Source of the DNA: Streptomyces sp. ISL-96
GTDB lineage: Bacteria > Actinomycetota > Actinomycetes > Streptomycetales > Streptomycetaceae
NCBI RefSeq assembly: GCF_018614035.1
Contig: NZ_JAGGPA010000001.1
Span: forward strand, 1 to 64,000
Length of the DNA stretch: 64,000 nucleotides
Direction of reading: 5' to 3'
Shown here: positions 51,541 to 60,094 of the stretch, one piece after another
Layout of the letters: each line of letters opens with the position of its first letter
Numbering within the stretch: position 1 is the first letter of the stretch
The notes under the pieces: model-generated
Told to the model about the DNA's origin: nothing
What the model saw: the letters and a program-made list of their open reading frames with translations, nothing else
Databases searched by the model: none
Program-made: the position numbers and the translations under genes

Positions 51541-51555
51541 TCGCTGCTACCTTCC

Positions 51556-51577
51556 CCACCTAACAAATGTTTGGTGG
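51556..51577. promoter_or_regulatory. KstR2-type operator 1
   Basis: A 22-bp near-perfect palindrome (9 of 11 half-site pairs) in the divergent SDR/echA20 promoter region. On the minus strand its core is ACCAAACATTTGTTAGG, differing by one base from operator 2. The published KstR2 motif, as I recall it, is AnCAAGnnCTTGnT; this site matches 8 of its 10 fixed bases. Confidence 0.72.
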
Positions 51578-51596
51578 AAAGGTAGCTGATCCACTC

Positions 51597-52361
51597 ATGG
51601 GTGTCTCCACCTCAAGCCCGGACAAGGGCGTCTCCGTCGTCACGGTCGACTTCCCGCCCGTCAACGCACTCCCCGTGCAGGGCTGGTACGACCTCGCCGA
51701 CGCCGTCCGCTCCGCCGGCCGCGACCCCGATGTCCGCTGCGTCGTCCTCGCCGCCGAGGGCCGCGGCTTCAACGCCGGCGTCGACATCAAGGAGTTGCAG
51801 CGCGACGCGGGCCACGCCTCACTCATCGGTGCCAACCGCGGCTGCGCCGAGGCGTTCGCCGCCGTGTACGAGTGCGAGGTCCCGGTCGTCGCGGCCGTGG
51901 GTGGCCACTGCCTCGGCGGCGGCATCGGCCTCGTCGGCAACGCCGACGTGATCGTCGCGTCCGACGACGCCACCTTCGGCCTGCCCGAGCTCGACCGGGG
52001 CGCCCTCGGCGCCGCAACCCACCTCGCCCGCCTCGTCCCGCAGCACCTGATGCGCGCGCTGTACTACACCTCGCGCACCGCCACCGCCGCCGAGCTGCAC
52101 GCCCACGGCTCGGTCTGGAAGGTCGTCCCACGCGACCGGCTCCTCCCCGAAGCCCTCAGCCTGGCGCGCGAGATCGCACAGAAGGACGGCGGCCTCATCC
52201 GGCTGGCCAAGGCCGCCATCAACGGCATCGACCCTGTGGACGTACGCCGCAGCTACCGCTTCGAGCAGGGCTTCACCTTCGAGGCCGGCCTCACCGACAT
52301 CGCCGACCGCGTCCGCGGCACCTTCGGCAACACGTCACCCCAGGAGGGCGAGAAGCCGTGA
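51597..52361 (+). CDS. echA20: EchA20-like crotonase (HIEC-CoA ring-D hydrolase)
   Basis: A 254-residue enoyl-CoA hydratase-fold protein. The oxyanion-hole strands are seen in AAEGRGFNAGVDIKE and AVGGHCLGGGIGLVGNADV. By family and synteny it matches EchA20 of mycobacteria, which opens steroid ring D of HIEC-CoA to give COCHEA-CoA. ATG 51597 is preferred; the earlier in-frame ATG at 51567 lies inside the operator palindrome. It is the first gene of echA20-ipdA-ipdB-ipdC, with a GTGA overlap to ipdA. Confidence 0.85.
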   Translation: MGVSTSSPDKGVSVVTVDFPPVNALPVQGWYDLADAVRSAGRDPDVRCVVLAAEGRGFNAGVDIKELQRDAGHASLIGANRGCAEAFAAVYECEVPVVAAVGGHCLGGGIGLVGNADVIVASDDATFGLPELDRGALGAATHLARLVPQHLMRALYYTSRTATAAELHAHGSVWKVVPRDRLLPEALSLAREIAQKDGGLIRLAKAAINGIDPVDVRRSYRFEQGFTFEAGLTDIADRVRGTFGNTSPQEGEKP

Positions 52362-53215
52362 CGTACAGGACCGACAAGCTACTGACGCCCGAAGAGGCCG
52401 TCGGCCGGCTCCACAGCGGCATGACTGTCGGCATCGGCGGCTGGGGCTCGCGCCGTAAACCGATGGCCCTCGTGAGAGCACTGCTCCGATCCGAGATCAC
52501 TGATCTCAGCATCGTCTCGTACGGCGGCCCCGACGTCGGCCTCCTCGCCGCCGCAGGCAAGATCCGCAGGCTCGTCACCGCCTTCGTCACCCTCGACTCG
52601 ATCCCCCTGGAGCCGCATTTCCGTACGGCCCGCCAGAGCGGCGCCATCGAACTCACCGAGATCGACGAGGCGATGTTCATGTGGGGGCTGCAAGCGGCCG
52701 CCAACCGGCTCCCCTTCATGCCCGTCCGGGCCGGCCTCGGCTCCGACGTCATGCGCGTCAATCCATCCCTCCGTACGGTCACTTCGCCGTACGACGACGG
52801 GGAGGAGTTCGTCGCCGTACCCGCCCTGCGCCTGGACGCCGCGCTGGTCCACATGAACCGCGCCGACCGGCTCGGCAACGGCCAGTACCTCGGCCCCGAC
52901 CCGTACTTCGACGACCTCTTCTGCGAGGCCGCCGACGCGGCGTACGTCTCCTGCGAGCAGGTGGTCGAGACGGCGGAGCTGACGAAGTCGGCGCCGCCGC
53001 AGAGCCTGCTCGTCAAGCGCCACTACGTCACCGGCGTCATCGAGACCCCGAACGGCGCACACTTCACCTCGTGCGCCCCCGACTACGACCGCGACGAGGC
53101 CTTCCAGCGGGTGTACGCGGCCACGCCCTGGCCCGAGTTCGCCGAGCGCTTCCTGTCCGGCGACGAGAAGGCCTACCAGTGCGCCGTACAGGCCTGGCAC
53201 GAGGAGCAGCAGTGA
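52358..53215 (+). CDS. ipdA: IpdA, COCHEA-CoA hydrolase alpha subunit
   Basis: A 285-residue protein with the class I CoA-transferase alpha fold (KLLTPEEAVGRLHSGMTVGIGGWGSRRKP, VSYGGPDVGLLAAAGKIRR, LPFMPVRAGLGSD). In mycobacteria and rhodococci IpdA with IpdB hydrolytically opens ring C of COCHEA-CoA instead of transferring CoA. GTG 52358 overlaps the echA20 stop, with AGGAGG about 11 nt upstream. It ends in a GTGA overlap with ipdB. Confidence 0.9.
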   Translation: MTYRTDKLLTPEEAVGRLHSGMTVGIGGWGSRRKPMALVRALLRSEITDLSIVSYGGPDVGLLAAAGKIRRLVTAFVTLDSIPLEPHFRTARQSGAIELTEIDEAMFMWGLQAAANRLPFMPVRAGLGSDVMRVNPSLRTVTSPYDDGEEFVAVPALRLDAALVHMNRADRLGNGQYLGPDPYFDDLFCEAADAAYVSCEQVVETAELTKSAPPQSLLVKRHYVTGVIETPNGAHFTSCAPDYDRDEAFQRVYAATPWPEFAERFLSGDEKAYQCAVQAWHEEQQ

Positions 53216-53961
53216 CCAGCAGTGCCACCACAACCACCCGTGCCGAGTACTGCGTCATCGCCTGCGCCGAGGCCTGGCGCGACAACGGCGAAGTCCTCGC
53301 CAGCCCCATGGGCACCATCCCCGCCATCGGCGCCCGCCTCGCCAAGCGCACCTTCTCCCCCGGCCTCCTCCTCACCGACGGCGAGGCCACGCTCGTCGGC
53401 CTCGACGGCACGCCGGAGGGCTGGCTCCCGTACCGCCAGCACCTCGCCATGGTCACCGGTGGCAGGCGCCACGTCATGATGGGCGCGAGCCAGATCGACC
53501 GCTTCGGCAACCAGAACATCTCCTGCATCGGCGACTGGCAGCAGCCCTCCCGCCAGCTCCTCGGCGTACGCGGCGCACCCGTCAACACGCTCAACAACCC
53601 GACGAGTTACTGGGTGCCGAAGCATTCCACCCGTGTCTTCGTCGACAAGGTCGACATGGTGTCCGGCGTCGGCTACGACAGCGCGGCCGCCGCCGGCCCG
53701 AGCGCCACCCGCTACCACCGCATCCCCCGCGTCGTCACCAACCTCGGCATCCTCGACTTCGACACGCCCGACCACTCCATGCGCCTGGCCGCCCTCCACC
53801 CCGGCGTCTCGGCCGCCGAGGTCCAGGAGGCGACGGGCTTCGCCCTCACCGTCCCCGCTGACGGGCCGTACACCCGCGAGCCGACGCCCGAGGAACTGCG
53901 CCTGATCCGCGAGGTCATCGACCCCGAGGGCCTGCGCGAGCACGAGGTCAGGCCCTCATGA
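53212..53961 (+). CDS. ipdB: IpdB, COCHEA-CoA hydrolase beta subunit
   Basis: A 249-residue class I CoA-transferase beta-fold protein (EYCVIACAEAWRDNGEVLASPMGTIPAIGARLA, MGASQIDRFGNQNIS, VDKVDMVSGVGY). It is the partner of IpdA. GTG 53212 shares GTGA with the ipdA stop, and its own stop overlaps the ipdC ATG, so the four genes are translationally coupled. Length is close to the mycobacterial protein. Confidence 0.9.
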   Translation: MTSSATTTTRAEYCVIACAEAWRDNGEVLASPMGTIPAIGARLAKRTFSPGLLLTDGEATLVGLDGTPEGWLPYRQHLAMVTGGRRHVMMGASQIDRFGNQNISCIGDWQQPSRQLLGVRGAPVNTLNNPTSYWVPKHSTRVFVDKVDMVSGVGYDSAAAAGPSATRYHRIPRVVTNLGILDFDTPDHSMRLAALHPGVSAAEVQEATGFALTVPADGPYTREPTPEELRLIREVIDPEGLREHEVRPS

Positions 53962-55037
53962 AGACGGCGCTCACCGAACTCACCGGGGTCGAACACCCCA
54001 TCGTCCAGACCGGCATGGGCTGGGTCGCGGGCCCCCGCCTCGTCTCGGCCTCCGCCAACGCCGGCGCGCTCGGCATCCTCGCCTCCGCGACGATGACCAC
54101 CGAGCAGCTCCGCCGCGCCGTACGCGAGGTCAAGTCCCGTACGGACGCGCCCTTCGGCGTCAACCTGCGCGCCGACGCGGGCGATGCGCGGACGCGCGTA
54201 CGGATCGTCATCGACGAGGGCGTGAAGGTCGCCTCCTTCGCGCTAGCCCCCTCCAAAGACATCATCGCGGAACTGAAGGACGCGGGTGTCGTCGTCATCC
54301 CGTCCGTCGGCGCACGCCGCCACGCCGAGAAGGTCGCGGCCTGGGGCGCGGACGCCGTCATGGTGCAGGGCGGCGAGGGCGGCGGCCACACGGGGGACGT
54401 GGCAACCACGGTCCTCCTCCCCCAGGTCGTCGACGCCGTCGACATCCCCGTGATCGCTGCGGGCGGCTTCTACGACGGCCGCGGCCTGGTCGCCGCGCTG
54501 GCGTACGGCGCCGCCGGCATCGGGATGGGCACGCGCTTCCTGCTCACCTCCGACTCGACCGTCCCCGACGCCGTCAAGGCGAGGTACCTGGCGGCGAGCG
54601 TCAAGGACGTCACGGTCACCAGCGCCGTCGACGGCCTGCCGCACCGCATGCTGCGTACGACCCTCGTCGACTCCCTGGAGAGCGCGGGCCGTACGAAGGC
54701 CCTGGTGGCGGCTGTGCGCCGCGCAGCCGGATTCAGGAAGATCTCCGGCCTGAGCTGGACCGCGATGGTCCGCGACGGCCTGGCCATGAAGCACGGCAAG
54801 GACCTGAGCTGGAGTCAGGTCCTGCTGGCCGCCAACACCCCGATGCTGCTCAAGGCCTCCATGGTCGAGGGCCGCACCGATCTGGGTGTGATGGCGTCCG
54901 GGCAGGTGGCGGGGCTGATCGACGATCTGCCGTCCTGCGCGGAACTGGTGGCACGTGTCATGGCCGAAGCGAACGAAACGCTCGAACGATTCCAGGCACC
55001 GATGACCTCGCTCCGCGCCCTGCCGACACCAGGGTGA
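53958..55037 (+). CDS. ipdC: IpdC-like flavin oxidoreductase (nitronate monooxygenase family)
   Basis: A 359-residue FMN-binding barrel of the NMO/2-nitropropane-dioxygenase family. Motifs are VEHPIVQTGMGWVAGPRLVSASANAGALGILA at the N-terminus, VMVQGGEGGGHTGD, PVIAAGGFYDGRGLVAALAYGAAGIGMGTRFL. In the KstR2 regulon the matching gene is ipdC (Rv3553), acting on 5-OH-HIP-CoA or its product. ATG 53958 overlaps the ipdB stop. It ends the operon; the next gene starts 26 bp later but is functionally unrelated. Confidence 0.87.
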   Translation: MKTALTELTGVEHPIVQTGMGWVAGPRLVSASANAGALGILASATMTTEQLRRAVREVKSRTDAPFGVNLRADAGDARTRVRIVIDEGVKVASFALAPSKDIIAELKDAGVVVIPSVGARRHAEKVAAWGADAVMVQGGEGGGHTGDVATTVLLPQVVDAVDIPVIAAGGFYDGRGLVAALAYGAAGIGMGTRFLLTSDSTVPDAVKARYLAASVKDVTVTSAVDGLPHRMLRTTLVDSLESAGRTKALVAAVRRAAGFRKISGLSWTAMVRDGLAMKHGKDLSWSQVLLAANTPMLLKASMVEGRTDLGVMASGQVAGLIDDLPSCAELVARVMAEANETLERFQAPMTSLRALPTPG

Positions 55038-55063
55038 TTCCTTCTCCTCACAGGAGTTGTCAG

Positions 55064-55990
55064 ATGAGCCGTGCCGCCAGAACCCGCATTCGCCTGGCTA
55101 CCGGAGCGGTCGTCTCCGCTCTCGCCATCGGGTGTCTGCCCGCCGCCACCTCGGCCTTCGCCGCGCCCCCGACCGTCGCCGCCCACCGCGAAACCATCCG
55201 CCAGATCCCCCTCCAGGGGGCGACCAACGTCCGTGACCTGGGCGGCTATCGCACGTACGACGGGGACGAGGTGCGGTACGGACAGGTCTACCGCGCCGAC
55301 GCGCTCGGCAAGCTCACCGACGCCGATGTCACCGCCCTCGGCCGCCTCGGCCTGACGAAGGTCGTCGACTTCCGGGTCCCCGTCGAGGTCCAGTACGACG
55401 GCGCCGACCGGCTGCCGCCCGGCCTCACCGCGACGCCCCGGCCGGTCACCGACAACGGTCTGTACGCGCGGCTGCTGACCGCCATCGGGTCCAGGGACCC
55501 GGTGAAGCAGGAGGAGATGCTGGGGGACGGAAGGGCCGCGGCATTCATGCGGGACGTCTACCGTACGTTCGTCACCAGCCCGGAGAACCGGGCGCGGTTC
55601 GCCGAGACGCTGCGCGACATCGCGAACACCAACCGCAGCTCACCGCTGCTGTACCACTGCACTTCGGGCAAGGACCGTACGGGCTGGACGAGTTACGTAC
55701 TGCTGCGGGCCCTCGGCGTACCGTCGCGCACGGCCGAGCGCGACTATCTCGCGTCGAACACGTATCGCGCGGCGCACGACGCCAAGGTCCGTGACGGGCT
55801 GAAGCAGTCCGGGATGATGCAGAACCCGGATCTGCTGATCCCGCTCCAGGAGGTACGGATGGACTATCTGGACGCGGCGCTGGAGCGGGTGGAGGCGGAT
55901 TACGGCAGCCTCGACCGTTACCTCACGGAGGGCCTGGCCCTGGACCGCTGGACGCTGATGAAGCTCCGGGCGGGCTTGCTGCGCCACTAG
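55064..55990 (+). CDS. Secreted tyrosine/dual-specificity protein phosphatase
   Basis: A 308-residue exported phosphatase with a signal peptide (residues 1 to about 33, ending AFA-APP). The substrate-recognition segment ATNVRDLGGYRT is typical of the actinobacterial PtpB-like group, and the P-loop HCTSGKDRTG holds nucleophile Cys199 and Arg205. It may act on phosphotyrosine, phosphoserine or phosphoinositide outside the cell. ATG 55064 has CAGGAG 8 nt upstream. It sits right behind ipdC but has no role in steroid degradation that I can name, and a bidirectional terminator follows. Confidence 0.88.
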   Translation: MSRAARTRIRLATGAVVSALAIGCLPAATSAFAAPPTVAAHRETIRQIPLQGATNVRDLGGYRTYDGDEVRYGQVYRADALGKLTDADVTALGRLGLTKVVDFRVPVEVQYDGADRLPPGLTATPRPVTDNGLYARLLTAIGSRDPVKQEEMLGDGRAAAFMRDVYRTFVTSPENRARFAETLRDIANTNRSSPLLYHCTSGKDRTGWTSYVLLRALGVPSRTAERDYLASNTYRAAHDAKVRDGLKQSGMMQNPDLLIPLQEVRMDYLDAALERVEADYGSLDRYLTEGLALDRWTLMKLRAGLLRH

Positions 55991-55994
55991 AGGT

Positions 55995-56029
55995 GTGCCC
56001 TGCGGGGAGGGGAAAGCCCCGCAGGGCAC
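55995..56029. terminator. Bidirectional terminator between phosphatase and helicase genes
   Basis: A perfect 13-bp stem (55995-56007 with 56017-56029) and a 9-nt loop lie between convergent stops at 55990 and 56045. Confidence 0.87.
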
Positions 56030-56044
56030 GCTGCTTCAGGCGTC

Positions 56045-57679
56045 CTACGCGGCCGCGCTCCGGCTGCCGCCCTGCGCACGGCCACCACGCCCGCGCCCAC
56101 GACCGCCACCGGCAGCGGCACCGGCACCGGCCTGCGCACGGCCGCCGCCGCCGCCCTGCGCGCGCTCGCCCTGCGTACGGCCGCCACCCTGCGTACGGGT
56201 TCCACCCGCACCAGCGCCACCACCGCCGCCACCGCGACCGGCGCCACCAGCACGGCCACCGCCACCGCTCTGCTGCGGACGCCGCTTCGGCTTCGCGGAA
56301 GCCTGCTGCTGCTGCGGAACCTCGATCACGATGGCGACGCCCGAAGGCTCGCGCGCACCCGTGATCCGGGTCAGCTCGTCGTCGCTGGACTTGACCCGCG
56401 CGGTCTGCGGAACGATGCCGGCAGCCGACATCAGCTGCGTCATCTCGCGCTTTTCGTCGGGCAGCACCAGCGTGACGACGCTGCCGGACTCGCCCGCCCG
56501 CGCCGTACGCCCGCCACGGTGCAAGTAGTCCTTGTGATCAGTCGGCGGATCCACGTTGACGACCAGATCCAAGTCGTCGACGTGAATACCACGGGCCGCC
56601 ACATTGGTCGCGACCAGCGCCGTGACCTGCCCGGCCTTGAACTGGTCGAGCGTGCGGTTGCGCTGCGGCTGCGAACGGCCGCCGTGCAGCGCCGCCGCGT
56701 ACACGCCGCTCGCCAGCAGCCGCTTCGCGAAGCGGTCCGCGGCGCGCTTGGTGTCCACGAAGAGGATCACCCGCCCCTCGCGGGCGGCGATGCGCGTGGC
56801 GACGGCCTTCTTGTCGGTCTCGTCGGCGACGTACAGCACGTGGTGCTCCATCGTCGTCACCGCGCCCGCCGACGGGTCGACGGAGTGGACCACCGGATCG
56901 GACAGGAACATCCGTACGAGCCGGTCGACGTTGCGGTCGAGCGTCGCGGAGAACAGCATCCGCTGCCCGTCCGGCTCGACCTGCTTCAGCAGCGCTGTGA
57001 CCTGGGGAAGGAAGCCCATGTCGGCCATCTGGTCGGCCTCGTCGAGGACGGTGATCGACACCTGGCCGAGCTCAGCGTCGCCGCGCTCGATGAGGTCCTT
57101 GAGCCTGCCGGGGGTGGCCACGAGCACCTCGGCGCCACGCCGCAGCGTGTTCGCCTGCTTGGTGATCGACATGCCGCCGACGACCGTGGCCATCCGCAGG
57201 TTCACGGCCGTGGCGTACGGCGTGAGGGCGTCGGTGACCTGCTGCGCGAGCTCGCGCGTGGGCACCAGGACCATCGCGAGCGGCGCACGCGGCTCGGAGC
57301 GCCGGCCGGCGGTGCGGGCCAGCAGCGCGAGGCCGAAGGCGAGGGTCTTCCCGGATCCGGTGCGTCCGCGGCCGAGGATGTCGCGGCCCGCGAGCGAGTT
57401 CGGCAGGGTCGCGCCCTGAATGGGGAAGGGCTCGGTCACACCCTGGGCCGCCAGGGTCTTGAGCAGGGCTGCGGGCATGTCGAGATCGGCGAAGTTCTCG
57501 ACGGCCGGCAGCGCCGGGGTAAGGGACTCCGGCATCGCGAATTCACCCTGTACAGGCGTGGCCCTGCGGGCAGGGCCCTTTGCGGGCGCCTTGCCGCGAG
57601 CGGCCTGCGAGGAGCGATTGCGGACGGGACGGGCGGAGCGCGAGGTACTGGCGGCGGCGGGGCGTTCGGAGCGGGTCAT
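56045..57679 (-). CDS. DEAD-box RNA helicase with Gly/Arg-rich tail
   Basis: A 544-residue DEAD-box helicase. Q motif EPFPIQGATLP (about residues 83-93), Walker A GRTGSGKT (105-112), motif Ib TPGRL, DEAD in VLDEADQM, SAT, and the C-terminal motifs VATNVAARGIHVDD and HRGGRTARAG. A basic 45-residue N-terminal extension and a 75-residue Gly/Arg/Gln/Ala-rich tail with repeated RTQGGG, RAQGGGG and RGRGRGG probably bind RNA. It is directly downstream of the cold-shock gene on the same strand, a typical pairing in Streptomyces for RNA unfolding in the cold. ATG 57679 has AAGG about 10 nt upstream. Confidence 0.94.
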   Translation of the reverse strand: MTRSERPAAASTSRSARPVRNRSSQAARGKAPAKGPARRATPVQGEFAMPESLTPALPAVENFADLDMPAALLKTLAAQGVTEPFPIQGATLPNSLAGRDILGRGRTGSGKTLAFGLALLARTAGRRSEPRAPLAMVLVPTRELAQQVTDALTPYATAVNLRMATVVGGMSITKQANTLRRGAEVLVATPGRLKDLIERGDAELGQVSITVLDEADQMADMGFLPQVTALLKQVEPDGQRMLFSATLDRNVDRLVRMFLSDPVVHSVDPSAGAVTTMEHHVLYVADETDKKAVATRIAAREGRVILFVDTKRAADRFAKRLLASGVYAAALHGGRSQPQRNRTLDQFKAGQVTALVATNVAARGIHVDDLDLVVNVDPPTDHKDYLHRGGRTARAGESGSVVTLVLPDEKREMTQLMSAAGIVPQTARVKSSDDELTRITGAREPSGVAIVIEVPQQQQASAKPKRRPQQSGGGGRAGGAGRGGGGGGAGAGGTRTQGGGRTQGERAQGGGGGRAQAGAGAAAGGGRGRGRGGRAQGGSRSAAA

Positions 57680-57710
57680 TCAGGTTTTGCCTTCCTGGGA
57701 ACAAGCACAA

Positions 57711-57745
57711 GCCGGGGCCCGCACCTTCACGGTGCGGGCCCCGGC
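57711..57745 (-). terminator. Terminator hairpin after the cold-shock gene
   Basis: A perfect 15-bp stem (57711-57725 with 57731-57745) and a 5-nt loop, 23 bp beyond the csp stop and 31 bp before the helicase start. Read-through would give helicase mRNA. Confidence 0.85.
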
Positions 57746-57768
57746 TAGCGAGGTATCGCGTCGGCGAA

Positions 57769-57972
57769 TTAGGCCGGGACGATGTTCTCCGCCTGCGGGC
57801 CCTTCTGGCCCTGCGTGACGTCGAAGGAGACCTTCTGGCCCTCCTGAAGCTCACGGAAGCCCTGGGTGGCAATGTTCGAGTAGTGGGCGAAGACGTCAGC
57901 GCCGCCACCGTCCTGCTCGATGAAGCCGAAGCCCTTTTCCGAGTTGAACCACTTCACGGTTCCAGTAGCCAT
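57769..57972 (-). CDS. Cold-shock protein (CspA family)
   Basis: A 67-residue single cold-shock domain that binds single-stranded RNA and DNA. RNP1 is KGFGFIEQ and RNP2 is DVFAHYS; the ending AENIVPA is typical of Streptomyces Csp proteins. ATG 57972 has GGAG 7 nt upstream. The 272-bp upstream region (57973-58244) holds no other gene but contains a U-tract hairpin at 58061-58100, possibly in the csp leader. Confidence 0.97.
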   Translation of the reverse strand: MATGTVKWFNSEKGFGFIEQDGGGADVFAHYSNIATQGFRELQEGQKVSFDVTQGQKGPQAENIVPA

Positions 57973-58060
57973 GTCATTCTCCTAAAAAACTGGGGCAGAT
58001 CCGGAAATCCGCACTGTACGGATTCCACGTCGCCGCAATGAGCCCCATCCGGAGAACCGG

Positions 58061-58100
58061 AAAACAAAATGCGCCTGAGGAAGCATTCCCGTCAGGCGCA
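58061..58100 (-). terminator. Intrinsic terminator upstream of csp (fadA6 terminator or csp leader attenuator)
   Basis: On the minus strand a 9-bp TGCGCCTGA/TCAGGCGCA stem, with an additional GGAA/TTCC inner stem, is followed directly by TTTTGTTTT (58061-58069). This T tract is exceptional in this GC-rich window. It lies 145 bp past the fadA6 stop and 98 nt before the csp start. Confidence 0.75.
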
Positions 58101-58244
58101 CATAATGTTTATGGGTACCAAAACTGCAACTCGTCCACTCTAACACGATGGCGCCGGAGCACCACCCCTTGGCCCGAAGAAGATCGTCGTACGGGACAAA
58201 CCCGCGATGCGCGACGAGGCCAGGCGCAACTGCCGCCACTCCCC

Positions 58245-59402
58245 TCAGACGCGTTCGATGATCGTGACGTTCGCCTGGCCGCCGCCCTCGCACATCGTCT
58301 GGAGGCCGAACCGGCCACCCGTACGCTCCAGTTCGTGCAGCAGCGTCGTCATCAGCCTGACGCCGGTCGCCCCCAAAGGGTGACCCAGCGCGATCGCGCC
58401 GCCGTTGACGTTCACCCGGGCGGGATCCGCGCCCGTCTCCTTCAGCCAGGACAGCACAACCGGCGCGAAGGCCTCGTTGATCTCGACCAGGTCGATGTCG
58501 TCGATCGTCATGCCGGCCTTCTTCAGCGCGTACGCCGTCGCCGGGATCGGCGCGGACAGCATGCGGATCGGGTCCTCCCCGCGCACGGACAGGTGGTGGA
58601 TACGGGCGCGCGGCGTCAACCCGTGCTCCGCGACGGCCCGTTCGGAGGCGATCAGCATCGCCGCCGCTCCGTCCGAGACCTGCGACGAGCACGCCGCCGT
58701 AATCGTGCCGCCCTCCAGAACCGGCTTCAGCCCCGCCATCTTCTCCAGCGTCGTGTCACGGCGCGGCCCCTCGTCGACGGTCACCTCCCCGTACGCCACG
58801 GTCTCGCGGTCGAAGCGGCCCTCGTCGATCGCTCGGATCGCCCGCTGATGCGACCGAAGGGCGAACTCCTCCATGTCGAGCCGCGAGATGCCCCACTTCT
58901 CGGCGATCAGCTCCGCCCCGTGGAACTGGTTCACCGGCTGCGAGCCGTACCGCGCGCGCCAGCCTTCCGAGCCCGCGAACGGGCCCTCCGTGAGGCCCAG
59001 CGGCTCCGCCGCCTGCCGGGAGGCGAAGGCGATCGGGATCTGCGTCATGTTCTGGACACCCCCGGCGACGACCAGGTCCTGCGTCCCCGACATCACGCCC
59101 TGCGCCGCGAAGTGCACCGCCTGCTGGGAGGACCCGCACTGCCGGTCGATCGTGACCCCGGGCACTTCCTCCGGGAGCCCGGCCGCCAGCCACGCCGTAC
59201 GGGCGATGTCGCCCGCCTGCGGTCCCACCGTGTCCAGGCAGCCGAAGACGACGTCCTCGACCGCCGACGGGTCGATGCCGGAGCGCGAGACGAGGGCCTT
59301 CAGGACGTGCGCCCCGAGGTCGGCGGAGTGGACGGCCGCGAGGCCTCCCTTGCGCCGGCCGACAGGGGTGCGTACCGCTTCGACTATGTAGGCCTCGGCC
59401 AT
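58245..59402 (-). CDS. fadA6: FadA6-like thiolase
   Basis: A 385-residue thiolase. The acylated Cys89 is in DRQCGSSQQA, then NEAFAPVV and GGAIALGHPLGATG give the catalytic His regions, and CEGGGQANV the second Cys. Synteny with kstR2 and ipdF identifies it as the FadA6 that thiolytically cleaves the chain produced after ring C opening. ATG 59402 has AAGGAG 8 nt upstream. It is the third gene of the operon ipdF-kstR2-fadA6; a U-tract terminator lies downstream. Confidence 0.92.
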   Translation of the reverse strand: MAEAYIVEAVRTPVGRRKGGLAAVHSADLGAHVLKALVSRSGIDPSAVEDVVFGCLDTVGPQAGDIARTAWLAAGLPEEVPGVTIDRQCGSSQQAVHFAAQGVMSGTQDLVVAGGVQNMTQIPIAFASRQAAEPLGLTEGPFAGSEGWRARYGSQPVNQFHGAELIAEKWGISRLDMEEFALRSHQRAIRAIDEGRFDRETVAYGEVTVDEGPRRDTTLEKMAGLKPVLEGGTITAACSSQVSDGAAAMLIASERAVAEHGLTPRARIHHLSVRGEDPIRMLSAPIPATAYALKKAGMTIDDIDLVEINEAFAPVVLSWLKETGADPARVNVNGGAIALGHPLGATGVRLMTTLLHELERTGGRFGLQTMCEGGGQANVTIIERV

Positions 59403-59445
59403 GACTGCTGCTCCTTCGCGGGTGGCGAACGTATGACGGGCGGTT

Positions 59446-60069
59446 TCACGTACGCACAGCGATGCCGTCCAGGACCATCGACAGGTACTGGCGGGCGATC
59501 TCGTCGGGGCTGTGCAGGCCGCCCGGCCGGTACCAGGACGCGGCGACCCAGACGGTGTCGCGGACGAATCGATAGGTGAGCCGGATGTCGAGGTCGGCGC
59601 GGAAGGCCTGCGCCGCGACGCCGCGTTCCAGCGTCCCCAGCCACGCCTTCTCGAACTTCTGCTGCGAGTCGGCGAGGTAGTGGAAGCGGGGCTGTGCGGA
59701 CAGGTGCCTGGACTCCTTCTGGTAGATCGCGACGGCGGCGCGGTGCCGGTCGATCTCCCGGAAGGACTCAGTGACCAGCGCCTCGATGGTCTCCCTGGGC
59801 CCGAGCCCGGCGGCGAGCACGGCGTCGTACCCCTCCCACAGCTCGTGCAGGAAGGTCGAGAGGATCTCGTCGAGCATCGACTCCTTGGAATCGAAGTGGT
59901 AGTAGAGGCTGCCCGCGAGCATCCCCGCCGCGTCCGCGATCTTGCGGACGGTGGTGGCGTTGTAGCCCTGTGCGGCGAACACCTCGGCCGCCGTATCGAG
60001 GAGTTCACGGCGGCGCTCGGGCGACGCGGTCACCTGGTTCTTCTTCTTGCTGGGCACGTTGTTAGGCAC
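59446..60069 (-). CDS. kstR2: KstR2-like TetR repressor
   Basis: A 207-residue TetR-family repressor. The HTH (about residues 17-63; RRRELLDTAAEVFAAQGYNATTVRKIADAAGMLAGSLYYHFDSKESML) and the effector domain with RHLSAQPRFHYL and WVAASWYRPGGLHSPDEIARQYLSMVLDGI match mycobacterial KstR2, which is released from DNA by HIP-CoA. Two palindromes in the neighbouring divergent promoters fit its operator. The start is uncertain: GTG 60069 is used here; GTGs at 60102 (overlapping ipdF) and 60057 are also in frame. Confidence 0.9.
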   Translation of the reverse strand: MPNNVPSKKKNQVTASPERRRELLDTAAEVFAAQGYNATTVRKIADAAGMLAGSLYYHFDSKESMLDEILSTFLHELWEGYDAVLAAGLGPRETIEALVTESFREIDRHRAAVAIYQKESRHLSAQPRFHYLADSQQKFEKAWLGTLERGVAAQAFRADLDIRLTYRFVRDTVWVAASWYRPGGLHSPDEIARQYLSMVLDGIAVRT

Positions 60070-60094
60070 GCTGCCATTGTCCGTCCAGGCACGC

